From a virus, in IMG/VR virus record IMGVR_UViG_3300036851_000281, positions 1-39,280 of that record: a stretch of 39,280 bases of DNA; one strand, given 5' to 3'. The first letter of the stretch is position 1. Each line of letters begins with the position of its first letter. The notes beneath the pieces are model-generated. The model saw only the letters and a program-made list of their open reading frames with translations. It ran no database searches and was not told where the DNA came from. Positions 13,183 to 20,127 of the stretch are shown here, piece after piece. The position numbers and the translations under genes were made by a program.

Positions 13183-13857
13183 TCATGCCAGCGCCGCCAT
13201 GATCCGCGCGTGCAGCGCCTCGATGCGGGGCCAGGCCTCGGGTGGGTAACCGTCGCGCAGGTAGCCGGTCCAGGGGTAGGCGTAGTCGGCGCCGTGGAGC
13301 TCGGTGACCGGCTTCAGCCTGCCGCCCACCAGCGCCATGCCATCAGGCACGTCGCGGGTGACGGTGGTGTTGGCGCCCACGAAGGCACCGATCCCGACCC
13401 TGACGCCGGCCACCACCACGCAGCCGATGGTCAGCACCGCCCCCTCATCGATGGTCGCCGGGGTCGTGGCTCGGCCAGGCGGCGGGGGCAGCCGCACGTC
13501 GGTGATGTAGCAGTCGGCATAGATGCGCGCGAAGTGACGCAGCTGGCCCTCGGTCATCTCGCAGCGGCCGTGGATGCGGACGTAGTCGCCGACCACGCCG
13601 CCGCCCTCCAGCGAGGAGCCGGTGCCGATCCGCAGGTTCGCGCCGACCTCGTTGCCGGTGCGCAGCAGGACGTGATGGCCGGTCTCCAGCCCGGGCCCGT
13701 AGCTCGAGCCGCCCTCGATGATCGAGTGGCTGCGGATGATGCTCCCCGGCCCGAGCTCCAGGTAGCCGTGGTGAGAGCCGATCAGGCAGTACGGCTCGAT
13801 CACCACCGACGGGTCGATCTTCGTGTTGGGGTGGATGATGGCGGTCCGGTGGATCAT
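13183..13857 (-). CDS. Left-handed beta-helix acyltransferase (224 aa)
   Basis: Hexapeptide-repeat (LbH) fold: imperfect [LIV]-G-x(4) turns run from residue 5 to about 180 (IIHPNTKIDPSVVIEPYCLI; GVVGDYVRIHGRCEM; TIGCVVVAGVRVGIGAFVGA; NTTVTRDVPDGMALVGG). The closing VPDGMALVGG loop is typical of O-/N-acetyltransferases of the WbbJ, VatD and sugar-acetylase group. It probably transfers an acyl group to a sugar. It forms a coupled trio with the SGNH hydrolase and glycosyltransferase upstream (4-nt and 1-nt overlaps). Confidence 0.85.
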   Translation of the reverse strand: MIHRTAIIHPNTKIDPSVVIEPYCLIGSHHGYLELGPGSIIRSHSIIEGGSSYGPGLETGHHVLLRTGNEVGANLRIGTGSSLEGGGVVGDYVRIHGRCEMTEGQLRHFARIYADCYITDVRLPPPPGRATTPATIDEGAVLTIGCVVVAGVRVGIGAFVGANTTVTRDVPDGMALVGGRLKPVTELHGADYAYPWTGYLRDGYPPEAWPRIEALHARIMAALA

Positions 13858-14402
13858 CCTCGCCTCCAGGCGTCGAGCGCGGCCTGCACCCTGTGCGCGT
13901 AGCGGCGATGACCCTCGGCGGTTGGGTGAACGCCGTCGGGCAGCAGCAGGTCGATCGAGTCCCAGGCGGCCCGCACGTCGATCAGGCGGGTCCGGGTGTC
14001 CTCAGCCACCTCGCGCAGTGCCTGGTCGTAGTGACACAGGTCGCGGCTGTGGCGCAGGTTCTTGTGCGAGGGGATCAGGGTGCACAGGAACGGCTCGGCG
14101 CCGAAGGCCCGGCAGCGGTCGACCATCTCCGTCAGGTTGGCGGCGTAGGCCCGCTCCGACACCCGCGGCAGGCCGCGGTCGGTCAGCCAGCGATTCGCGT
14201 CGTTGTGGCCGAACTGAATCACCACCGCCTCAGGCTCGTGCCGCTGCACGTCGCTCGGGAAGCGCTCGAGGCCCAGCCGGCTGGTGTCGTCCGGCACCCC
14301 GGCAGCGTGCACCTTGTAGAGCTGCAGCAGCGCCGGCCAGGCCTTCTCGCCATCGGGCAGGTACTGGCCGGCGGTGATGCTGTCACCGATGCACACGATC
14401 AT
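13854..14402 (-). CDS. SGNH/GDSL-type hydrolase (182 aa)
   Basis: All four SGNH blocks are visible: block I VCIGDSITAG (Ser8), block II glycine around residue 38, block III FGHNDANRW (Asn67 region), block V LPDGVHPTAEGH (Asp and His near 159-162). Family members are esterases, lipases or sugar O-acetylesterases, and some transfer acetyl groups. No signal peptide, so it acts in the cytoplasm or in the virion. Between a glycosyltransferase and an acyltransferase, it may edit or add sugar acyl groups. Confidence 0.88.
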   Translation of the reverse strand: MIVCIGDSITAGQYLPDGEKAWPALLQLYKVHAAGVPDDTSRLGLERFPSDVQRHEPEAVVIQFGHNDANRWLTDRGLPRVSERAYAANLTEMVDRCRAFGAEPFLCTLIPSHKNLRHSRDLCHYDQALREVAEDTRTRLIDVRAAWDSIDLLLPDGVHPTAEGHRRYAHRVQAALDAWRRG

Positions 14403-15211
14403 CAGTAGGGCACCGTCTCGTAGTCGAACACCGGCGGCGGCAGGCCTGGGACGTCGTCCTCTTGGCCGGTCTGGGCGACCACCATGACCCGGTCGTTGCA
14501 GAAGGCGCGATTAGCCAGCATGTGGCGCCGGTCGCGCAGCAGCGTCACGTGCTCGACCTCGTAGCGCGCTCGCAGCTGATGCACCGGCCGCACCGGGTAG
14601 CGCGCGGCGCCATGCTGGCGAGCGGGGCGACCGCCGAAGGGCAGCCACACCCGGCGCCCGTGCTTCATGGCGCTATACCAGTAGTGAAAGCGCTCGACCC
14701 GCAGCCCGGGCAGGGCCCGCAGGAAGTGGCAGTGCATGATCCGCTGGCCGGCCAGCTTGCTGTGCCAGTGCGAGGCCGACGACGCCTCGAGGCTGCGCAC
14801 CGGGTGGAGCGGCGTGTAGAACGGGACGCTGAGGATGTCGACGCGACGGTGCACACCTGCCAGCTCGGCACGGGCCGCCGCCCGGTCGGCGTGGATGATG
14901 TGATCGGCGTCGATCAGCGCCAGCCACTTCGAGCCGACAGCCGCCCGGCGCACCAGAAAGGACCGCTTCTCGACCTGGCCCGCCCACAGCTGCTCGGGCA
15001 CGTGGATGTCGCACTCCAGCCCGACCTCGGCCGCGACCCTGCGAATGGTCTCAGCCTGCTTGCGCGGGCTGGCCGGCCTGGCGTCGGGATAGCGGCGGTA
15101 GGCGCCGTCGACGGCCACGATGCGATCGGCGATCTCGCCCGCACCGCGCACGCACGCCTCCAGCAGCGCGGGTGGCTCGTCGTACCAGGCCAGGGCGGCG
15201 GTGATGATCAT
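14402..15211 (-). CDS. Glycosyltransferase, GT-A fold (269 aa)
   Basis: GT2-like start (IITAALAWYDEPPALLEACV, then DRIVAVDGAYRRYPD) and a DxD motif in WLALIDADHII (about residues 96-101), which binds the divalent metal and nucleotide sugar. The second half has the His/Tyr-rich acceptor region (ERFHYWYSAMKHGRR). It is cytoplasmic and has no membrane segment of its own, but a two-span membrane protein is coupled just upstream. Together with the SGNH hydrolase and LbH acyltransferase it forms a three-enzyme cassette. Donor and acceptor are unknown. Confidence 0.8.
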   Translation of the reverse strand: MIITAALAWYDEPPALLEACVRGAGEIADRIVAVDGAYRRYPDARPASPRKQAETIRRVAAEVGLECDIHVPEQLWAGQVEKRSFLVRRAAVGSKWLALIDADHIIHADRAAARAELAGVHRRVDILSVPFYTPLHPVRSLEASSASHWHSKLAGQRIMHCHFLRALPGLRVERFHYWYSAMKHGRRVWLPFGGRPARQHGAARYPVRPVHQLRARYEVEHVTLLRDRRHMLANRAFCNDRVMVVAQTGQEDDVPGLPPPVFDYETVPY

Positions 15212-15372
15212 GGCCGCTCTTCCGGTGTGGCGAGGCCGCGTACGAAGGCATAGGCCAGCGCACTACCCACCAGCGTCTCGATGATCAGCAGGGTCACCAC
15301 GCCTTGCCAGCTGTCGAGCCGATAGGCGGTGGCTAGGGCCACCAGGTTGAGGATGACCAGCACGGCGATCAC
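15208..15372 (-). CDS. Small two-span membrane protein (54 aa)
   Basis: The GTG at 15372 overlaps the RusA stop (GTGA), and the end overlaps the glycosyltransferase start (ATGA). Two hydrophobic segments (VIAVLVILNLVALATA and GVVTLLIIETLVGSALAYAFV) are joined by YRLDSWQ, with a charged tail. It could anchor the cassette enzymes at the membrane or act separately. Confidence 0.6.
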   Translation of the reverse strand: MIAVLVILNLVALATAYRLDSWQGVVTLLIIETLVGSALAYAFVRGLATPEERP

Positions 15373-15806
15373 AGCGGTCGCACCCTGACGTCGACGCCGG
15401 GGCCCGCCATGTCGGCGTAGCGCTTGCTCAGGGTCAGGTCGACGACCTGGGCGTCGTCGGTCCACACCACGCCCGTCAGAGCATCGAGGATGGCGCGCGC
15501 CAGCTTGTCGAGGTCGGGCATCCCGATGGGCAGCTCCGGTGCTCCGGCGCGCAGGACCGCTGCGCGGCTGCCGGTCCCGTAATGGCCCTTCGGCCGCGGC
15601 CAGCGGAAGGCGAGCTCGATGGCGACGCCATCCTCGAGCACCGCATCGTCGCCCATCGCGGTCATGGCACCCTGCCGCACGTCGGCGCGCCACGGCGCGA
15701 CCCGGGGCGAGGACTCACGAAACCGCGGCTTGCCACCCTTCGATGCCCCGAGGTAGGACTTCGAGCCCTGCGGCGCCGGCATCCCGCGCACGGTGAAGGT
15801 GATCAT
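15369..15806 (-). CDS. rusA: RusA-type Holliday junction resolvase (145 aa)
   Basis: Resolves four-way junctions during recombination and replication. The conserved acidic set is present: MPDLDKLARAILDALTGVVW followed by TDDAQVVDL, matching the PDxDN...DAL...VWxDDxQV core. The N-terminus (ITFTVRGMPAPQGSKS) is also typical. ATG at 15806 overlaps the zinc protein gene by 4 nt. Length is close to family norms. Confidence 0.92.
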   Translation of the reverse strand: MITFTVRGMPAPQGSKSYLGASKGGKPRFRESSPRVAPWRADVRQGAMTAMGDDAVLEDGVAIELAFRWPRPKGHYGTGSRAAVLRAGAPELPIGMPDLDKLARAILDALTGVVWTDDAQVVDLTLSKRYADMAGPGVDVRVRPL

Positions 15807-16024
15807 CTCGACGAGTGCCCCACGTGCCAGTCGCCGCACGAGGCGCAGTGGTAGGTGTTCAGCTTGCGGGGCCGCTTGTCGCCCAGCCCGCGCAGGCGGC
15901 GCAGATGCTCGCGCGCCAGGTGGCGGCTGGCATAGCGCTTCTTTCCCGACGCGCAGGCGACGTGGATCCACGGCGGTGCCAGCCCGGCGTTCTTGCGCCG
16001 CCGCGAGCTATTCGATCGGCTCAT
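15803..16024 (-). CDS. Small zinc-ribbon-like protein (73 aa)
   Basis: The pattern is HVACASGKKRYASRHLAREH, then a basic helix, then YHCASCGDWHVGH. This C...C-x2-C..WHxGH form is frequent in small actinophage proteins near recombination genes. Probably nucleic-acid binding. Start ATG at 16024 overlaps the helicase stop by 17 nt; an upstream start at 16072 is less likely. Confidence 0.65.
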   Translation of the reverse strand: MSRSNSSRRRKNAGLAPPWIHVACASGKKRYASRHLAREHLRRLRGLGDKRPRKLNTYHCASCGDWHVGHSSR

Positions 16025-17234
16025 CGGGAAGCTCGTCGAAGAGGGGGTCGTCGCTGTCGCGCAGCCGCTCATAGGGCGCCCGCTTGGAGATGAGCCCAGC
16101 CTGGTGCAGCCGCCCCAGCGCCTTGTAGGTGCCGGCCCGCGACAGGCCGGTCCCGATCGTGATCTCGTCGACCGTGCGGGCCCCAGAGTCGATCGCGCCC
16201 AGCACCCGCCCGTCGGTGGTCTGTCGCCTGGTCTGCGAGGTCGTCTCGTCGGCGACCACCGTCAGCCCGCCGGCCTGCTGCTGCTCGAGGATCAGCGCTG
16301 AGTGCGGGACTCGCTTCAGCAGCTCCCAGCGAATGCGGCGCTCGCCGAGGCTGCGCACGATGGCGACCACGTCGGGCGTCTGGCCCCACTGGCCGCGCAC
16401 GTCCTCGATGGTCGACGGCGCCCCGCGCTGCGGGCCCTGGCTCTTGCGGTTGTGGTGCACCAGCACCGTGGCCAGCGTCGGGTAGTCGACCTTCAGCTGC
16501 TTCAGGAAGCGGAGCATCGAGCGGAAGGCCGGGTCGTCGCGCAGCTCCTTGCCGCCATGCATCTCGCTGACCGGGTCGAGGATGATCAGGTCGAGGCCGA
16601 GGCCGATGATCAGCCCGCGGATCCACCGCTGCCAGCGCTCCTGATCGAGCTCCACCCCGGCTAGGCTCAGGCGCCAGACGTTGACCATGTCCGCGCGCTT
16701 CAGCTCGAGGAAGCCGAAGAGCGCCTCTTCGCGGCGCCACTCCTCGCGCTCGCCGTTGTCCTCCTCGAGGATCAGCACCTTCAGCGGATGGGCGACGGTG
16801 TAGTGATCGAGGAAGGTGCGGCCCACCGCGGCGCACATCGCCAGCTGGCGGGCGACCCACGACTTGGCCGCGCCCGGTAGGCCGGTGATCATCACCGTCG
16901 TGCCCGGGCGTATGAAGCCCTCCACCAGCCAGGAGTCGCTGTTGTCCGGCTCGCCGATCTCGTCCAGGCTCTGGGGTCGCGGCCCCGTCCCGATGGCCTC
17001 GACGTCGTCGAACTTGCGGCGCAGGCGGTCGAAGGCCGCGCTCTGCTGCTCGTCGGGCTTGGCGCCCTCCTGCCAACTGAAGATGATCGGCGGCAGCCCC
17101 GCCGCCCTGGCTTCGACGTGGACCTGCTCGATAGCGAGCTCGAGCGGTGTGGGCGACGAGGCGCTCGGCTTCGTGCCGTTGTCGGGTTGCACCGCCTTCC
17201 TGGGCCGGACGCGCGGGTCGGGGCGTGGCGGCAT
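16008..17234 (-). CDS. RepA/DnaB-like ATPase, replication helicase (408 aa)
   Basis: RecA-fold AAA_25/RepA type. Walker A is GLPGAAKSW (residues 118-126), Walker B lies in LDLIILDPVSEMHGG (about 205-219), and a sensor-type LVHHNRKS follows. The C-terminal 80 residues (TDGRVLGAIDSGARTVDEIT onward) form a winged-helix domain. Likely unwinds phage DNA or loads the replisome. ATG at 17234. It is the only clear replication ATPase in the genome; there is no DNA polymerase I or III-type gene. Confidence 0.85.
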   Translation of the reverse strand: MPPRPDPRVRPRKAVQPDNGTKPSASSPTPLELAIEQVHVEARAAGLPPIIFSWQEGAKPDEQQSAAFDRLRRKFDDVEAIGTGPRPQSLDEIGEPDNSDSWLVEGFIRPGTTVMITGLPGAAKSWVARQLAMCAAVGRTFLDHYTVAHPLKVLILEEDNGEREEWRREEALFGFLELKRADMVNVWRLSLAGVELDQERWQRWIRGLIIGLGLDLIILDPVSEMHGGKELRDDPAFRSMLRFLKQLKVDYPTLATVLVHHNRKSQGPQRGAPSTIEDVRGQWGQTPDVVAIVRSLGERRIRWELLKRVPHSALILEQQQAGGLTVVADETTSQTRRQTTDGRVLGAIDSGARTVDEITIGTGLSRAGTYKALGRLHQAGLISKRAPYERLRDSDDPLFDELPDEPIE

Positions 17235-17237
17235 CGG

Positions 17238-17438
17238 TCAACTCAGTCCGCATCGGTCCAGGAGCTCCATGCGCTCAGCGCGCACTAGGCTGGCCTCCAT
17301 GAACAGGCGCTGCGCGGCGGCCCGGGCGGCCGGGGTCGGGATCAGCTCGACGAACCGCGCCTGCTGGCGCAGGGCCTGCTCCTCATCGCGCAGCGCGATC
17401 AGTTGCTCGACATCGCGGGCCATGGCGGGCGACAGCAT
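17238..17438 (-). CDS. Small helical protein (66 aa)
   Basis: ATG at 17438 directly follows the TAG of the preceding gene. All-helical, charged sequence (ARDVEQLIALRDEEQALRQQ) with no motif. It sits 3 bp before the replication ATPase gene, so a replication accessory is possible but not shown. Confidence 0.55.
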   Translation of the reverse strand: MLSPAMARDVEQLIALRDEEQALRQQARFVELIPTPAARAAAQRLFMEASLVRAERMELLDRCGLS

Positions 17439-17693
17439 CTAGCCGCCTCCCCATTCCGGATCCTTCAGGTCCTCGAGGATGCGAAGGCCGGCGCGAATGA
17501 AGGTCGCTGCGCGGCGTGTTTGCTTGCAGCGGCCGCACAGTCGGGCCCGCCGCCCGACGTGTCCTGGCTCGACAACAGGCAGGGGCCTACCACAGGGACA
17601 TGCCCTGTGGTTTGTGTACTCAAACTCCCTCGGGCCCGAATCGCCCGAGGATGCTGGGACATGGTCGCCCGGAGGAAGGCTGAAAGCGGCCAT
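17439..17693 (-). CDS. Small zinc-binding protein (84 aa)
   Basis: Four cysteines in CPCGRPLPV and ARLCGRCKQTRR fit a zinc ribbon. The C-terminus is helical (TFIRAGLRILEDLKDPEW). The start chosen is ATG at 17693; an earlier in-frame start at 17777 overlaps the neighbour more deeply. Two strong inverted repeats (17589-17649) fall inside the coding sequence. Confidence 0.6.
   Translation of the reverse strand: MAAFSLPPGDHVPASSGDSGPREFEYTNHRACPCGRPLPVVEPGHVGRRARLCGRCKQTRRAATFIRAGLRILEDLKDPEWGGG
17589..17649. repeat. Pair of adjacent inverted repeats inside a gene
   Basis: First: ACCACAGGG (17589-17597) with CCCTGTGGT (17603-17611), perfect 9 bp, 5-nt loop. Second: CTCGGGC (17629-17635) with GCCCGAG (17643-17649), perfect 7 bp, 7-nt loop. 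The 17 bp between them are relatively A/T-rich. Two perfect hairpins this close are unusual and may mark an origin, a regulator site or an RNA structure. Confidence 0.55.
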
Positions 17694-17703
17694 TACAGTG
17701 CCG

Positions 17704-17946
17704 TTACCGGGCGGTCGTCTGGAGCCGCCCCTCCATGACCTGCAGCCCCGCTCGGTCGATGCAGGGCCGGCAGGCACGCTGGGCCAGGCCGCTGGTCACC
17801 GGCTGCCGGCGGGGCCGTTCGCAGGCCCGGAAGCAGAGCGCCGCGTCGCCATGGGGCGGCACCAGGTGCGCCGTGCCATCGCGCACGGCTGCCCAGCGCC
17901 AGCCAAGATCGAGGAGCAGCTGATAGGTCTCGGGCTGCTCGGGCAT
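17704..17946 (-). CDS. Small Cys-containing protein (80 aa)
   Basis: ATG at 17946 with GGGGA just upstream. The N-terminal part (PETYQLLLDLGWRWAAVRDG) is a helix plus strand, then cysteines in LCFRACERP and RACRPCID that could bind zinc. No family recognised. Lies 10 bp after the upstream stop in the early operon. Confidence 0.6.
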   Translation of the reverse strand: MPEQPETYQLLLDLGWRWAAVRDGTAHLVPPHGDAALCFRACERPRRQPVTSGLAQRACRPCIDRAGLQVMEGRLQTTAR

Positions 17947-17956
17947 TCCCCACGAC

Positions 17957-18265
17957 TCAGTCGCCGAGGAACGCGATGCTGACCTGGCTGCGGGGATCGA
18001 CATCGAAGTCGACGTGGCGGCCCGGGATGGCGGTGCGCGTGATCCGGAAGCGGCCGATCCGCACGGCGTGGCCATCGGGCAGCTCGAGCTTGGCGATGCC
18101 GACCTTCGTCGCCTCGTTGGCTTCCTTGTAGGCCTTGCGCTGCTCGCTCAGCGCCGACTTCTCGACCTGGCGCTTCTCGAGCGCGTCCTCGAGCTCGGCG
18201 TCCTCGATGGTGGTCTCGTCCATGCCGGTCTGCGGCTGGACGACGGATAGGTCTCGCTTGGCCAC
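17957..18265 (-). CDS. Unknown helix-plus-beta protein (102 aa)
   Basis: GTG at 18265 with AGGAGG 9 nt upstream. Residues about 20-55 are a charged helix (ELEDALEKRQVEKSALSEQR), and the second half is beta-like (HAVRIGRFRITRTAIPGRHV). Small proteins of this form often accompany recombination nucleases in phages; I do not recognise this one. Confidence 0.6.
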   Translation of the reverse strand: MAKRDLSVVQPQTGMDETTIEDAELEDALEKRQVEKSALSEQRKAYKEANEATKVGIAKLELPDGHAVRIGRFRITRTAIPGRHVDFDVDPRSQVSIAFLGD

Positions 18266-18277
18266 GGGTCAGTCCTC

Positions 18278-19816
18278 CTATGGGGTGGGGTCGTATTCGC
18301 CGGCGTGGCACCTGAGGCCCCAGGCGACCCACTCGGCCACCCCGACCTCGTCGGGCTGCTTGCCGTAGGCGGCGGTCACCAGTGGGTCGATCACGTCCCA
18401 GCTCTTCAGACCGCGGGCCTCGGCGATCGGCCACACCCAAAGCGTCGAGGCGTCGACGTCGAGGTTGGCCGGCAGGCGGCGCATGAGCTTGTCGAGGCCT
18501 TCCCACTCGCTGTCGCTCAGCGAGGTCATCGACCAGGCAGCGACGCCATCGGGCGGGATCCTCTTCAGCGCGGCGCCGATCAGGTGCAGGCCGTCGTGGT
18601 CGATGCTCTTCTCGGCAGCGGCGGCGTGGACCCGCGCCGGCCAGTAGCCCTCGTCGTCGGGTGTCTTCGTCTGGCGAGCAGGGGGGGATTCCTGCCCGCC
18701 AGGCTCGGCGGCGAGCTTCTCGCCGCACTGGCTGCAGACCACACCCGCGCGAGTGCCCACGCGCAAGTCCTCTGGGTGGTCGCAGGCAGCATCATTCGAC
18801 AAGGCGGTGGAGGGCTGGGCAGTGCCGCCCTCCACCGTTGGCTCCTCGTCGGCCGGGCTCACGTCCCGGTCGGCCGGTGCAGGCGCCTCGCGGGCGGTCA
18901 CATCCGTCACCTGCGCCGGCTGTTCAGTCGACACCGGGACAGGAGGGGTCGCCGCCGGCGGTGATTCGGCTCCCTCCTGCCCCGGCTGTTCAGTGCTCCG
19001 GCGCGTCCGGCCGGAGGCGGGGATGTCGGGCGCCGCATTGCGGCGGCGCGGGCGCGGCTGCGGGGCGGCCGACTGCTCGGCGATCGACGGCCCGCCGCCT
19101 GGCAGCTGCGGCACCGGCGTCAGTGGCGCTCGCGGCGTGTCGACCAGCTGCAGCGGGGTCAGCGCCCCGGCCAGCAGCTGCGCCGGGCTGACCTCGATGT
19201 CGAGCACCGGCACCGCGAAGCGGAACGTCTGCGGCTTGCCCTTCTCGTCCGGCCGTTTCACCGAGCGCTGCTCGAGGCGCAGCCGCGCGGGCAGGAGGGC
19301 ACCCCGCCCGGCGGCTGCCTGAATGACCTGCACCGCGCCCGCGAGCTCGACGGCGGCGTAGTAGCCCTGGGTGTCGATGCGCCACACGCCCAGCCCGGGC
19401 AGGTCGCGCAGCATGACCGACAGGCGGGTGTGGATGTCGCACTCCCGGTTGGCGGGGTCGCAGAGGCACTCCTGGTCGCTGAGCGACTCCCAGGCCCCGT
19501 CGCAGCGGCGCTTGCAGCCGCCGGCGCTCCACAGCTCGTAGGACTGGCTGAAGGACAGGTCGGAAGGCGGCACGATCACGTCGAGGCTGCTGACCTTCGT
19601 GATCACCTGCCACTGCTTGCCGGCCGGCGCGGCCCACTCGGTGACGTCGCCGCCGTAGGCCTTGGCCGCCTGCTCGATGCGGAGCTTGTCGGCGCTGGTC
19701 AGGCGGAAGGTGTCGAGCTTGGACGGGCGGGTGCCACCGCGCTCGGTGGCCACCTGCTGCCCGATCCGGATGCGCCCCGACTCCACGATGCGGCGCTGCA
19801 GGTCGATGATGGCCAT
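18278..19816 (-). CDS. Gp3-like (recombination directionality factor-family) protein (512 aa)
   Basis: The N-terminal 210 residues match the family that includes phiC31 Gp3: IIDLQRRIVESGRIRIGQQV, KLDTFRLTSADKLRIEQAA, YELWSAGGCKRRCDG, LPGLGVWRIDTQGYYAAVEL, FAVPVLDIEVSP. Six cysteines in the GGCKRRCDG and CLCDPANRECD regions suggest zinc. A long Pro/Ala-rich linker (about 230-350) carries a CxxC pair (VCSQCGEK), then a C-terminal helical domain follows. phiC31 Gp3 directs serine integrases; most relatives are uncharacterised. Here the integrase is a tyrosine enzyme, so a replication or ssDNA role is as likely. Confidence 0.75.
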   Translation of the reverse strand: MAIIDLQRRIVESGRIRIGQQVATERGGTRPSKLDTFRLTSADKLRIEQAAKAYGGDVTEWAAPAGKQWQVITKVSSLDVIVPPSDLSFSQSYELWSAGGCKRRCDGAWESLSDQECLCDPANRECDIHTRLSVMLRDLPGLGVWRIDTQGYYAAVELAGAVQVIQAAAGRGALLPARLRLEQRSVKRPDEKGKPQTFRFAVPVLDIEVSPAQLLAGALTPLQLVDTPRAPLTPVPQLPGGGPSIAEQSAAPQPRPRRRNAAPDIPASGRTRRSTEQPGQEGAESPPAATPPVPVSTEQPAQVTDVTAREAPAPADRDVSPADEEPTVEGGTAQPSTALSNDAACDHPEDLRVGTRAGVVCSQCGEKLAAEPGGQESPPARQTKTPDDEGYWPARVHAAAAEKSIDHDGLHLIGAALKRIPPDGVAAWSMTSLSDSEWEGLDKLMRRLPANLDVDASTLWVWPIAEARGLKSWDVIDPLVTAAYGKQPDEVGVAEWVAWGLRCHAGEYDPTP

Positions 19817-20127
19817 CAGAAGGGGATGTCGTCGGCGCTGCCGACCGCTTCCATCTCGGCTGCAGCCGCCTCGATCGGGTCATGCGGCGCGGGGCGGTCG
19901 CTCACGGCCAGTGGCGCCGGCTCCCAGGCGGCAGTGATGGCCTCACGGAACCATGTCGACGCGCAGTACTGATCCTCGAAGGTCAGGAGCGAGCCGGTGT
20001 TGGGATCCGGGTGAGCGAACTGTCGCCAGCCTTCGGGCAGGGTGGCCAGGTCAGCGGGAAGGGTGTGGTCGACGACCTCGGTGCGATGGCATCGGTCGCA
20101 TTCCACGATCGTCTGATTGCGCTTCAC
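19816..20127 (-). CDS. Zinc-knuckle protein with SSB-like acidic tail (103 aa)
   Basis: The N-terminus has CDRCHRTEVVDH, a CxxC with following His. The last residues are EAVGSADDIPF. A disordered stretch ending in acidic residues plus IPF is the hallmark tail of bacterial single-stranded DNA-binding proteins, used to dock replication and repair partners. The body is too short for a normal OB fold, so this is not a standard SSB. GTG at 20127 overlaps the nuclease stop (GTGA), and its stop overlaps the next start by one base. Confidence 0.6.
   Translation of the reverse strand: MKRNQTIVECDRCHRTEVVDHTLPADLATLPEGWRQFAHPDPNTGSLLTFEDQYCASTWFREAITAAWEPAPLAVSDRPAPHDPIEAAAAEMEAVGSADDIPF

Noticed and set aside
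16069-17253. 394-codon minus-strand open frame
   Set aside because: Shifted frame of the RepA-like ATPase. Only the 16008-17234 frame carries Walker motifs.
17589-17649. Intrinsic terminators in the early operon
   Set aside because: The stems are perfect but lack U-tracts and lie inside a coding sequence, so they are reported as inverted repeats only.
18990-19883. Second large minus-strand frame over the Gp3-like gene
   Set aside because: Arg/Ala/Pro-rich shadow of the real frame with no conserved motif.
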